The notes under the pieces were generated by a model that saw only the letters and a program-made list of their open reading frames with translations, ran no database searches and had not been told where the DNA came from. DNA of 59,317 nucleotides from the NCBI GenBank assembly GCA_005776725.1, contig SXOO01000232.1, positions 1 to 59,317 of the forward strand, given 5' to 3'. Shown piece after piece: positions 17,516-25,968 of the stretch. The stretch is from Pseudomonadota bacterium. GTDB lineage: Bacteria > Myxococcota_A > UBA9042 > GCA-2863065. Made by a program: the position numbers and the translations under genes. Within the stretch, counting starts at the first letter, position 1, and each line of letters starts with the position of its first letter.

Positions 17516-19357
17516 ATGAAGCTCCCCACCCCTCAGGTGTCGCGTCACCGCGCGCCGCGCTGGCAGCTGCACTTGCTGCTCGTGGCCGCCCTCTCTCCTG
17601 CCACGGCCGCGGCCTGCGGCGGCTTCTTCTGCTCGCAGGTCCCGGTAGACCAGTCGGGAGAGAACATCCTGTTCGCGGTGGACGACGAGACCGTCACCGC
17701 GCACATCCAGATTTTCTACACCGGTGAGGCCGAGAAGTTCTCGTGGGTGTTGCCGCTCCCGGCGCTCCCCACCATCGGCATCGGCACGGACGATCTCTTC
17801 ACGCAGCTCCGGGCCCGGACGGACCCGCGCTTCTCAGTGACCTGGACCAACAGCGACAATTGCTGGTCCAACCAGGGGTGCTGGGCGGTGCCAGAGGCCT
17901 CGGCCGGCGGCGACGACTTCGACGGCGACCCGAAGAACAGCGGCGTCAGCGTGCTGGCCGAGGGCGCCGTGGGACCCTTCGACTACAAGGTGGTGGAGTC
18001 CACGTCTGGCGACGCGCTCTTCACCTGGCTGGACGACAACGGGTACGACCAGCCCGAGAGCGCGAAGCCCATCGTGAGCACGTACGTGAACCAGGAGTAC
18101 GTGTTCCTGGCGCTGAAGCTCCAGAAGGACAAAGCCGCCGGCGACATCCAGCCCGTGGTGCTCACCTACACCTCACCGGTCCTCGCGTGCGTGCCGCTGA
18201 AGCTCACCTCGATCGCCGCGACGGCCGATATGCCAGTGCGCTCCTGGATCCTGGCGAGCGCGAGAGCCATCCCGCTCAACTACTTCCACGCAGTGCTGAA
18301 CCAGAAGGCCTATCCCTGGCTGGACTGCAGCGGCGGCTACTGGTGGGGTGGCGGCGAAGACCCCTGCAAGGGCGCGTACGAGAAGCTGGTCACGGACGCA
18401 GCGGACGCCGCCAACGGCCACGCCTTCGTGACCGAGTACGCGGGCAGCACCGCGCCGATGGCGCAGGCGCTCTACGTGGAGGGGAAGCTGGATCTGACGA
18501 AGCTGGCCGCGGTCACCGAGCCCATGCAGTTCCTCTCGGAGATGCTGAACCAGGGCTTCCCCCGCTCCAGCCTCCTGCAGGAGGTGATTCGGAAGTGGAT
18601 CCCGAAGCCGGCGGACCTCCCCGAGGACTGCGACGAGGACCCGGAGTTCTACACCTGGAACCTCGAGACGTGCCTCACGTACATGCCCGACGACTGGACC
18701 TTCGATCCCGTGGGCATGGCGGCGGACCTCGAGGCCCGCGTGGTCGAGCCCGCGAAGGCCGCCCAAGCGCTCTTCACCAAGCACCCCTACATGACGCGGT
18801 ACTTCACCACGGTGTCGCCCGACGAGATGACGAAGGACCCCATGTTCTCGTTCAACCCGGAGCTGGGAGACGTCTCCAACGAGCACACCGTGAAGGCCAC
18901 GGCGCTGTGTCCCGAGGGCTCGAACAACGCCACCGAGGTCCGCCTGGAGTTTACCGACGGCTCGACGGAGGTGCACCCGGTCGGTGACACCGACTGCACG
19001 CCGCCGGTGCTAGAGGACCTCGTGAACGGCGCCACGCCGTACGCGGAGATCCAGATCCTGCACGAGTCGGGGCCCCCCGAGGTGGTGGCCGTGTCCGAGG
19101 TCACGCGCCGCGAGCCCGGTCTCGACCTGGCGCGCGCTACGCCAGGGCAATCCAAGGTGGTCCAGAGCCCGGCCGTGGCCGGCACGATCGACGGTACGGC
19201 CGGAGCGTTCCTGGCCGGGGACGCGACGGCCGCGAGCGGTGGCGGAGACAGCTCCTCCGCCGGTTGCGCGAACACCGGGCGCGCTCCGGGACTGGCGTGG
19301 GCGGGCCTCCTCGCGCTCCTCTGGGGGCTCAGCGCTGCGAGCCGGCACAGACGCTGA
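17516..19357 (+). CDS. DUF2330 domain surface protein with MYXO-CTERM-like tail
   Basis: 613-aa exported protein. A signal peptide (LHLLLVAALSPATAAACGG) is followed at once by the DUF2330 opening: CGGFFCSQVPVDQSGENI, then HIQIFYTGEAEKFSWVLPLP. This family is of unknown function and common in Myxococcota. The C-terminus has a Ser/Gly stretch, a Cys in AGCANTGR, a membrane segment LAWAGLLALLWGLSA and Arg-rich residues SRHRR, the layout of the MYXO-CTERM sorting signal, which suggests processing and surface anchoring. The ATG has AAGGA 8 bases upstream. The last 29 bases overlap the 3' end of the convergent sthA gene. Confidence 0.9.
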   Translation: MKLPTPQVSRHRAPRWQLHLLLVAALSPATAAACGGFFCSQVPVDQSGENILFAVDDETVTAHIQIFYTGEAEKFSWVLPLPALPTIGIGTDDLFTQLRARTDPRFSVTWTNSDNCWSNQGCWAVPEASAGGDDFDGDPKNSGVSVLAEGAVGPFDYKVVESTSGDALFTWLDDNGYDQPESAKPIVSTYVNQEYVFLALKLQKDKAAGDIQPVVLTYTSPVLACVPLKLTSIAATADMPVRSWILASARAIPLNYFHAVLNQKAYPWLDCSGGYWWGGGEDPCKGAYEKLVTDAADAANGHAFVTEYAGSTAPMAQALYVEGKLDLTKLAAVTEPMQFLSEMLNQGFPRSSLLQEVIRKWIPKPADLPEDCDEDPEFYTWNLETCLTYMPDDWTFDPVGMAADLEARVVEPAKAAQALFTKHPYMTRYFTTVSPDEMTKDPMFSFNPELGDVSNEHTVKATALCPEGSNNATEVRLEFTDGSTEVHPVGDTDCTPPVLEDLVNGATPYAEIQILHESGPPEVVAVSEVTRREPGLDLARATPGQSKVVQSPAVAGTIDGTAGAFLAGDATAASGGGDSSSAGCANTGRAPGLAWAGLLALLWGLSAASRHRR

Positions 19358-20912
19358 GGATCCGCCGGGGCACGCGCTGCCGGCGGAGGTCCATGGCGGC
19401 GATACGGTAGCCCTCGGCCAGGGTCGGGAAGTTGAACACCGTGTCGATGAGGCGGTCCGTGCTCCAGCCGGCCGCCATGGCGAGCTGCCCGATGTGAACG
19501 AGCTCGGCGGCGCCTTCACCCACGGCGTGTACGCCCACGAGGCGCTCACCCGCAGCAACCAGCTTCAGAAAGCCGGGTTCACCGCCCGCGATGTGACCGC
19601 GAGCGCACTCGTCATAACGCGCCCAGCCCACCAGCACGTCGCCATGTCGCGCCCGCGCCTCCGCCTCCGTGAGGCCCACCTGGCCGATCTCTGGGATCGT
19701 GTAGATCCCCACGGGGACGCTCTCGAAGCCAGGGGCCTCGGGGCCCGCCAGCCCCAATGCGTGAAGCGCTGCACGGCGCCCCTGCTCGGCGCTGGTCGTA
19801 GCAAGGGCCGGCGGCCCCACCACGTCGCCGCACGCGTAGATCCCCGGGACCGAGGTGGCCCCCCAGGCGTCGGCCTCGATCGTGCCGCGGGAGCCAAGAC
19901 GCACATCCGCCTGTTCGAGCCCGAGGCCATCGACGCAAGACTCACGACCCAGCGCGAAGAGCAGCTTCTCGGACCTCAGCACCTGACCGTCGTCGAGCGT
20001 GGTCACCACCTCGAGCCCGTCGAACTCCACCGAGGCGGCGCGCCGGCCACCGCGGTAGCTGGCGCCGAGCGCATCGAGGGAGTCGACCAGTCGGCGAGAG
20101 ACGTCGGCGTCGCAGAAGCCGAGGGGCATAGCGCCCTTGTCGACCACCGTGACCCGCACGCCGAGCGCGGCGAACGTCGTGGCGTATTCGCAGGCGATGA
20201 CGCCAGCGCCGAGCACGACCAGGGACTCCGGCAGGTAGCTGAGCGTGAGGATCGAGTCGCTATCGAGCACGTTCTCGTGGTCTATCGGGACGTCGGAGGG
20301 GTTGCGCGGGCGGCTGCCTGACGACAGCACCACTGAGGTGCCCGTCACCACGCGGGTCGCCCCGTCCGGCAGGAGCAGCTCCACGGTGTGACGCGCACCG
20401 CTTGGCCCGAGCCGCGCTCGGCCCTGGCAGATCTCCACACCGGCGAGGCGGAGCCGCGCCGCGAGGCTGTCCTGGTAGCCGTCCAGAACGCCGTGCAGCC
20501 GAGTGAGCAGGCTCTCGATGCGAAGGTGGGCCGGCGCGACAACCTCGTAGACCCCGCCCGTGCGCCGCCCAAAGGCCTTGAGCGCCGCCGCCGCTTCGCG
20601 GAGCGTCTTCGAGGGGATGGTGCCTCGTTGGACGCACGCCCCGCCCACACGGCGCTCGCGCTCCACCATGAGCACCCGGGCGCCCGCCGCGGCGCCCTCG
20701 AGCGCGGCCGCCTGACCTGCCGGACCGCTGCCCACCACGACGAGGTCGAACGCGGCCGCAGGATCGAAGCCGCGCCACGAGGCCTCGGGAGGGTCGCAGG
20801 GCGCCGCGCCGAAGGAGTCTGGGCCAACGCTGCCTCCGAGCTGCGGCGCACCGTGCGAAACGTCAGCCGGCGGGGCCGAGGCGCGAAGGAGAGCGGTGTC
20901 GTCCAGGCGCAT
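19329..20912 (-). CDS. sthA: Soluble pyridine nucleotide transhydrogenase (Si-specific)
   Basis: FAD-dependent cytosolic enzyme that exchanges reducing equivalents between NADPH and NAD, usually burning off surplus NADPH. 527 aa. FDLVVVGSGPAGQAAALEGA is the FAD-binding motif, and GGACVQRGTIPSKTLRE follows; like E. coli SthA it lacks the second Cys of the lipoamide-dehydrogenase disulfide. Other matches are the NAD motif VVLGAGVIACEYATTFAALG, YACGDVVGPPALA, and a C-terminal dimerisation domain with GEGAAELVHIGQLAM, where the lipoamide dehydrogenases have His-Pro. The N-terminus before the FAD motif is about 56 residues longer than usual and low in complexity. The ATG lies 2 bases past the HDOD gene stop. 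A TTG at 20918 is an alternative. Confidence 0.93.
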   Translation of the reverse strand: MRLDDTALLRASAPPADVSHGAPQLGGSVGPDSFGAAPCDPPEASWRGFDPAAAFDLVVVGSGPAGQAAALEGAAAGARVLMVERERRVGGACVQRGTIPSKTLREAAAALKAFGRRTGGVYEVVAPAHLRIESLLTRLHGVLDGYQDSLAARLRLAGVEICQGRARLGPSGARHTVELLLPDGATRVVTGTSVVLSSGSRPRNPSDVPIDHENVLDSDSILTLSYLPESLVVLGAGVIACEYATTFAALGVRVTVVDKGAMPLGFCDADVSRRLVDSLDALGASYRGGRRAASVEFDGLEVVTTLDDGQVLRSEKLLFALGRESCVDGLGLEQADVRLGSRGTIEADAWGATSVPGIYACGDVVGPPALATTSAEQGRRAALHALGLAGPEAPGFESVPVGIYTIPEIGQVGLTEAEARARHGDVLVGWARYDECARGHIAGGEPGFLKLVAAGERLVGVHAVGEGAAELVHIGQLAMAAGWSTDRLIDTVFNFPTLAEGYRIAAMDLRRQRVPRRILSVCAGSQR

Positions 20913-20914
20913 GG

Positions 20915-21787
20915 TCAAGCGCCCCGAACCAGCGCGCGGACCGTGTCGGCGCGTCCGAGCAGCGTCGCGAGGTCATCCGCGTACAGGCCGAGCTCCGCAA
21001 GCGGCTCGGGGGCGATGGCCCCCTCGGCGAGCCACGGTGGCCCGTGCGCCGAGGCACGCTGGACCGCGCCGGCGGGGACGTCCACGCCTTGGAGGAGCGT
21101 GGCCTTCGCGAGAGCGTCAGCCACCGTCACCAGGTGGCAGAGCCCGCCGGCGTCGCCCGCGGACTCGGGGTGATGGTGGTGCCGCGCCACGGCCACGAGC
21201 CGCGGCGGCAAGCCCCAGTCGGACATGATGCACGCGCCAACCTCGCCATGGTGGCGCTCGGCGAGCTCGAGGACGGCCCACTCAGGGACCCCGTCGGCGA
21301 CCGCGGCTTGGATCACAGCCGGGCGCCCGAGGTCGTGAAACAGCCCCGCGAGGAACGCCTCCTCGACGGGCAGGCGCCGAAGCCGCGCGATCTCCTGAGC
21401 AAACCACGCTGCGCCCAGCGCCAAGTCGAGCTGCACGCGAACCGTCGCTTCGAAGCCCGGGATGCGAAAGACCTGAGCGTCCACGGCGATCGCCAGCGCA
21501 ATGCGTCGAACGGAGTCGAGCCCGAGGCGAGCGACCGCCTGCTGCAGTGACACGATACGGACGGCGCCCCCGAAGGCAGCCGAGTTGGCCACTCGCAAGA
21601 GCCGCCCGGCCACCGCGGAGTCGCGGCGAATGAGCTCCGCCAGGCTGCGGGCGTCAGTGGTGTCGCTCGACGCCGCAGTCACCAGCCGGCGGGGCACCTC
21701 CGGCAGCATGGGCAGCGTGATCCCACCTCGGGCGACGCGCTCCGCCAAGCGCTTCTCGGAGATGGAGGTGGGCTCGTGGGGCTGCAT
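20915..21787 (-). CDS. HDOD domain regulatory protein
   Basis: 290 aa, cytosolic. HDOD proteins are degenerate HD-phosphohydrolase relatives used as signalling adaptors rather than enzymes. The sequence runs LPMLPEVPRRLVTAASSDTT, then LAELIRRDSAVAGRLLRVANSAAFGG, then LQQAVARLGLDSVRRIALAIAV, the classic HDOD progression. It ends with GLFHDLGRPAVI, AERHHGEVGACIMSDWGLP and ARHHHHPE, where several His/Asp of the parent HD fold survive (HD in GLFHDLG), so catalysis cannot be excluded. The ATG has GGAAGGGGG just upstream. It sits 2 bases ahead of sthA and probably shares its transcript. Confidence 0.88.
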   Translation of the reverse strand: MQPHEPTSISEKRLAERVARGGITLPMLPEVPRRLVTAASSDTTDARSLAELIRRDSAVAGRLLRVANSAAFGGAVRIVSLQQAVARLGLDSVRRIALAIAVDAQVFRIPGFEATVRVQLDLALGAAWFAQEIARLRRLPVEEAFLAGLFHDLGRPAVIQAAVADGVPEWAVLELAERHHGEVGACIMSDWGLPPRLVAVARHHHHPESAGDAGGLCHLVTVADALAKATLLQGVDVPAGAVQRASAHGPPWLAEGAIAPEPLAELGLYADDLATLLGRADTVRALVRGA

Positions 21788-22049
21788 CACCCCCTTCCTA
21801 CGGGACGTTCCCCGCAACGCGATAGCGGCTTCACGCTGATGCCTTCGCGTGTGCGCACTCCCCGACGCGCCTGGCGGAGACCATGAGACTCGCGGGATCA
21901 GCGCTTCACGCGGACCCACCGCTCCGACGCCCACGGGCGAAGGTTCAGCGGCCATCCAGACCCGTAGCCACGTCCCACCGCCGTTCCGGGTGTCTCGCTG
22001 TCTCCGTTCCGGTATGCTCGCCGCCGGACCCAACCCTCGGAGACATCCC

Positions 22050-23558
22050 GTGAAGGTCGCCCTCTTATTGCTCGGCCTCGCGTTCGTGCCATCACTCGCA
22101 TCCGCGGTCGTTCCGCGCGTCATCGGGGTGCAGGGCGCGCTCCGGAACCAGGCGGGGCTCGCGGCACCCGACGGCTCGTACGGCCTCACCTTCCGCCTCT
22201 TCCCTGCCAAGGCAGGCGGAGCACCGGTCTACGAGGAGAAACACGGCGCCGTGGACGCGGTGTCGGTTACCGACGGCGTCTTCGCCGCGGACCTCGGCGG
22301 GATCACGCCACTGCCGCTGGCCGCGCTCGCAGCGGCGCCAGAGCTGTGGGTCGAGGTTCAGGTGGAGACCGAGGCGCCCCTGCCACGCGCCCGGGTCACG
22401 AGCGTGGCGTACGCGCTTGAAGCGGTTCACGCGGAGTCGGCGTCCGCGCTCGACGGTCCGGCGGAGGATCTCAAGTGCACCGCCTGCGTCGAGCTGGACG
22501 AGCTCACCGCGGACGTGGTGACCGAGACCGAGCTCAGCGCCGCGCTGGCGGACCTCGCCGCCACGGTCTACACCCGCCAGGCGATCGACGCGAAGCTGGC
22601 GGCAATCTCGGCCGACGTTCTCAACGTCTACACCCGCGAGGAGGTCGACGCCAAGCTGGCCGCTGTCTCCGCCGAGCTCCAGAAGTATCTCCCGCTCGCG
22701 GGCGGCACCGTCACGGGCGACCTGGAGGTTCGTGGCACGCTCGATGCCGCGCTGAAGCCCGCGTCGCTCCGGTTCGGCGCGAACCTCGGCTACGCGGAGC
22801 TGGTCGCTGCCCGCGCCCAGAACGCGGCGACGCCCCCAGTGGCGTGCACGGCCCAACACGAGGGCCTCCTCTACTGGGACACCGCGAAGAAGGCGCTCTG
22901 CATCTGCGACAGCGCCGACTGGGCATGCGGCCTCAAGCCCACGCTGGGGACGCCTCAGAACCCCGCCCCGAGCTGCGCCGCCCTCGCGGGGTCCTCGACC
23001 GGCATGTACACGATCGATCCGGACGGCGCCGGCCCGATCGTCGCTGCCGAGACCCACTGCGAGATGAGCACGGGCGGCGGCGGCTGGACGCTCGTCGCCG
23101 CTTGGGACGCCAGCGTCTCTGCCGGCCCCTGGGGGAGCACGACGAGCGCCATCCCGTCCCTTACCACCAAGTTCCAGCTCCCGTTCGCTTCGTGGTTCCC
23201 GGCGCCCCAAAGGGTGCTGCTCCGCTACGGCCCCACCGGCGACACCCTCGAGCGCGCAGTCACCGGGACGAGCTGGCAGTCCAGCGGCCACGGCCTCCGC
23301 ATCGCTGCAGGGTCCGACTACCTGACGTTCGCGAATACGCTGAGCTCGCGCCGCGGCATCTGCATCCACAGCGGTGTCTACGACAGCGGCTTCAACTGCG
23401 ACGGAGACGAGGGCCAGATCAACGGCGTCGGCCTCTACGAGGACAACGCCACCAACGAGGTCTGCGGCTGCTCCTCCCCACCCTACTGGAAGCAGAACAC
23501 CACCTGCACCCCCACCTACTGCAGCGCCACGGGCCTGGTCGCCATCTACCTGAAGTAA
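22050..23558 (+). CDS. Secreted fibrinogen-like-domain protein with tail-fibre-like repeats
   Basis: 502 aa. The GTG start gives signal peptide VKVALLLLGLAFVPSLASA, with CGGAGA upstream. Residues ~25-125 form a beta region (VPRVIGVQGALRNQAG, SYGLTFRLFPA) resembling the N-terminal domain of many myxobacterial exported proteins. Residues ~170-235 hold two near-repeats, VYTRQAIDAKLAAISAD and VYTREEVDAKLAAVSAE, then LPLAGGTVTGDLEVRGTLDA, like the coiled shafts of phage tail fibres. The C-terminal part opens as a fibrinogen-type domain: CAALAGSSTGMYTIDPDG, then CEMSTGGGGWTLVAAWD, with many later Cys (GICIHSGVYDSGFNCDGDEG). Such domains bind sugars or acetylated groups in animals; in this protein adhesion or recognition is only inferred. 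Confidence 0.8.
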   Translation: MKVALLLLGLAFVPSLASAVVPRVIGVQGALRNQAGLAAPDGSYGLTFRLFPAKAGGAPVYEEKHGAVDAVSVTDGVFAADLGGITPLPLAALAAAPELWVEVQVETEAPLPRARVTSVAYALEAVHAESASALDGPAEDLKCTACVELDELTADVVTETELSAALADLAATVYTRQAIDAKLAAISADVLNVYTREEVDAKLAAVSAELQKYLPLAGGTVTGDLEVRGTLDAALKPASLRFGANLGYAELVAARAQNAATPPVACTAQHEGLLYWDTAKKALCICDSADWACGLKPTLGTPQNPAPSCAALAGSSTGMYTIDPDGAGPIVAAETHCEMSTGGGGWTLVAAWDASVSAGPWGSTTSAIPSLTTKFQLPFASWFPAPQRVLLRYGPTGDTLERAVTGTSWQSSGHGLRIAAGSDYLTFANTLSSRRGICIHSGVYDSGFNCDGDEGQINGVGLYEDNATNEVCGCSSPPYWKQNTTCTPTYCSATGLVAIYLK

Positions 23559-23691
23559 CCCCGATTTCCCCGATCGGCCTCGACGAACGTGCACGCCCGT
23601 GCGGCGCGTGGGCATCGGCGGCGCCGACCACAGCGGGACGCGGTTCATGGTCCATCGATGGGTCCACGCCGCACCGAGCGCAGGGCTGGCC

Positions 23692-24963
23692 TCAGCGCTC
23701 GCGGAAGGCCTTGGGGGCGCCGCGGACCTCGGCGAGGTCGAGCTCGAGGCGCACTTCTGGTCGCCCGTCAGCCGGCCAGATCACCGCGCCCACCGTGAAC
23801 GCGCCCCACGCCTGCAGCCTCGTGGCGGCGTGGCCGTGGATGTCTCCCAGCGACACCACCGGCTCCGGGAACGTGGGGTGGAGGTGGAGGGTCACGCGGG
23901 CGACGCCGGTGCCATGTACCCGCAGGCGCACCGAATACCACCCGGCTTCCTCGGGGTCCCGGCGTACGCTGGCGTCGAGAATCCAGCCGTTTGCCTGCGC
24001 CGAGCCGCCGAAGCGGTTCTTGTTCGGGTCGTCGACGCCCTCCCGGCCGGAGCCCAGCTCCCGCTCGCGCAGGATGTGCTGAAACCCTTCGGCAGCGTCC
24101 TTCGGCGTGGCCTGCGCCAGCCACTCCACCAGAGGCGCCAGGGCCGCGTGGCCATCGTCTGGCGGGTAGGCGATGATCTCAACACCGAACTTCTCGCGCC
24201 AGTGGAGCCGATCCGTGTCGTCCACGGGTGCGGCCCGTAACCAGAAGTGCGGCGCGTGGCGGCTCCGGAAGCGGCACCGCACCTCGCGGAGGACGCTCTT
24301 CATGTCTTCGTCCGCGAGAGACGTGCCGACGAACAGCGCCGACCAGGTGGAGAGCAGCGTTGCCAGCCGCACCCGCCCGCCGGCCGCGCGCCAGTAGCGC
24401 TCCTGGTACTCGGACTCCGACAGGACCACGTCTTCCGGCTGGCTCAGCAGGCCGTGCAGGTGGATCACGGCGCGGCGCTTCCGCCGTCGCGGCTGCCCCA
24501 TCAGGAAGCAGTTGATGGCCACCTCATCGGCCCAGCACGAGTAGCTGTCGACGCCCTGGCTCGTGGTTCGCAGGACCTCTTCCAGGACCAAGTCGTAGTT
24601 GGTGGTGACCCAGTGAGCGCACTCGAGCTGTGCGAGCGCCTTCATCAGCGCGTTGGTCTGGATCTCAGCCTTGTGCCGCGGCGTCAGCTCGAACTGGCGC
24701 TGCAAGGACGGAAGGTAGCTGTCGCCCAGGGCGAGCCGCAGGTGCTCCACCGCCAGCAGCGGGTCCGCGGGGAGGCGCTGACGTGGCGAGGCGCTGCGGC
24801 GGGCTTGGACCTGCGCGGCGAGCGCGTTGACGAGCGCCGGCCACCCCGGCAGGCCGACCTGCATGGGCACCCCGGCCCCCACGAACGGCACCACGCGGAG
24901 GTCGTGCAGCCGGCGGAGCAGGCGAAGGAGCGGAGTTTGCTGAGCGACCATCCAGTCGTACAT
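23692..24963 (-). CDS. SIR2-like NADase fused to a prokaryotic YEATS (pYEATS) domain
   Basis: 423 aa, no signal peptide. The SIR2-like Rossmann domain (~15-300) is intact: VVPFVGAG at 25-31, TTNYD with Asn122, HLHG with His170, and FVGTSLADEDM at 211-221. In defence proteins the equivalent Asn and His catalyse NAD breakdown. The C-terminus (~335-415) matches the YEATS pattern: WYSVRLRV, ARVTLHLHPTFPEPV (compare the L-H-x-[ST]-F of YEATS proteins) and AWGAF followed by a beta hairpin. Published surveys describe pYEATS as a sensor-type domain in bacterial conflict proteins. The ATG has GGGAG 5 bases upstream; a TTG six codons earlier is less likely. It stands alone, convergent to the fibrinogen-like gene and divergent from the small secreted protein. 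Role as an abortive-infection effector is inferred from architecture. Confidence 0.83.
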   Translation of the reverse strand: MYDWMVAQQTPLLRLLRRLHDLRVVPFVGAGVPMQVGLPGWPALVNALAAQVQARRSASPRQRLPADPLLAVEHLRLALGDSYLPSLQRQFELTPRHKAEIQTNALMKALAQLECAHWVTTNYDLVLEEVLRTTSQGVDSYSCWADEVAINCFLMGQPRRRKRRAVIHLHGLLSQPEDVVLSESEYQERYWRAAGGRVRLATLLSTWSALFVGTSLADEDMKSVLREVRCRFRSRHAPHFWLRAAPVDDTDRLHWREKFGVEIIAYPPDDGHAALAPLVEWLAQATPKDAAEGFQHILRERELGSGREGVDDPNKNRFGGSAQANGWILDASVRRDPEEAGWYSVRLRVHGTGVARVTLHLHPTFPEPVVSLGDIHGHAATRLQAWGAFTVGAVIWPADGRPEVRLELDLAEVRGAPKAFRER

Positions 24964-25071
24964 CGGGACTCCCTCGAGCAAGAAGGGTCACTCTAGCGCC
25001 CCGGGCCGGCGCCGACCACGGGCGCGGAATCGCCACGAGGAGGCGCGCGTTGCCCTGACGTCTGGGGGCCC

Positions 25072-25689
25072 ATGCGCGTCATTCCGATCGCCGTTACGCT
25101 CCTCACGGGCCTGAGCGCCGCCTCGCTAGCGGCGCCGCCCCGAGAGCTGACGCCCGCCAAGGCGGTGCCGTCGGGCCGATGGTTCGTGGATACCGCCGCC
25201 GAGACCGAGATCCTCCAACCCGAGCCGCACGCCCGCGCCACCGGGTGCCTGGCGGAACAGACCGGCGGGCAACCAAACGACTGGAGCGGCGTGGCGTTGC
25301 GGGGTGTGTATCGCGTCCCCGGATTCGCGGGCCCCGTCGCCATCCTTCAGGCGAGGTGCAGGCTCGGAAACGCCGGCTTCGAGACGCACACCTGGCTGCT
25401 CGACACCGCCACCATGGCGCCCTTCGACCTCGGCGGTACCACGGCTCACGACGACGTCATCGCCACGAACCGTGGCCTCTTGGCCGTGGACTACCTGAAC
25501 ACCGTGCGTAGGGCGCCGGGGCGCTGCCGATACTTGTGGCTCGGGCGCTCGGGGCGGTCCGAAGGGCTGGCGCAGCTGGTGGCCGTAGGAGATCCGTGGG
25601 AGGCTCCGGCGACGGGCGAGGGCCCCCTGGCCACGTGCGACCCTCTCCGGCGGCGGGCCGACCCGAGGCGGCCCGCGAGGCTGAGGTGA
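25072..25689 (+). CDS. Small exported protein of unknown function
   Basis: 205 aa. A clear signal peptide, MRVIPIAVTLLTGLSAASLA, is followed by APPRELTPAKAVPSGRW. Four Cys in the mature part (ATGCLAEQ, QARCRLG, GRCRYLW, ATCDPL) could form two disulfides in the periplasm. The C-terminus is Arg/Pro-rich (RRRADPRRPARLR). I recognise no family. The 5' region of about 110 bases is shared with the divergent SIR2-pYEATS gene, but nothing ties the two functionally. Coding character rests on length, codon bias and the leader. Confidence 0.6.
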   Translation: MRVIPIAVTLLTGLSAASLAAPPRELTPAKAVPSGRWFVDTAAETEILQPEPHARATGCLAEQTGGQPNDWSGVALRGVYRVPGFAGPVAILQARCRLGNAGFETHTWLLDTATMAPFDLGGTTAHDDVIATNRGLLAVDYLNTVRRAPGRCRYLWLGRSGRSEGLAQLVAVGDPWEAPATGEGPLATCDPLRRRADPRRPARLR

Positions 25690-25863
25690 ATGCAAGCCGA
25701 CTCAGCGTCATCGGGTCACTCGCAGACCGTCCACTGCTCATCGCAGCACGCCGGCCACGGTCATTGAGAGTCGATACTTTGTGAGTACACGAAGTGAGCT
25801 CCATGCGCTTTCATGCCGCCGGCAGTCATGTCGGCTGCCCCAATCGAACGACGGAGAGACCGA
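25690..25863. other. Intergenic region without a convincing gene
   Basis: About 170 bases, slightly less GC-rich than the surroundings (for example the stretch around 25765-25790). Several stop codons occur in every frame. I see no hairpin terminator or strong promoter box. It ends at the ribosome site of the small ORF at 25864. Confidence 0.4.
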
Positions 25864-25968
25864 ATGCGACTAGTGGTGGTGGGAAGGCATCTGGAGAGTG
25901 CGGAGGGCCTGTGTCGTCGCGCCGAAGAGCGCCCGGGCGCCGAGCTCCGCGGCGGAGGTGCGTCATGA
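25864..25968 (+). CDS. Possible 34-aa small ORF overlapping the zinc-ribbon gene
   Basis: ATG preceded by GGAGAG at a good distance; 34 codons (MRLVVVGRHLESAEGL, then an Arg/Glu/Gly-rich end) and a TGA that overlaps the next gene's ATG (ATGA). The arrangement looks like a translationally coupled leader peptide or the remains of a longer protein. The MRLVVVG opening resembles a first beta strand of a Rossmann-like fold, but there is too little to assign a family. Coding status is uncertain. Confidence 0.35.
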   Translation: MRLVVVGRHLESAEGLCRRAEERPGAELRGGGAS

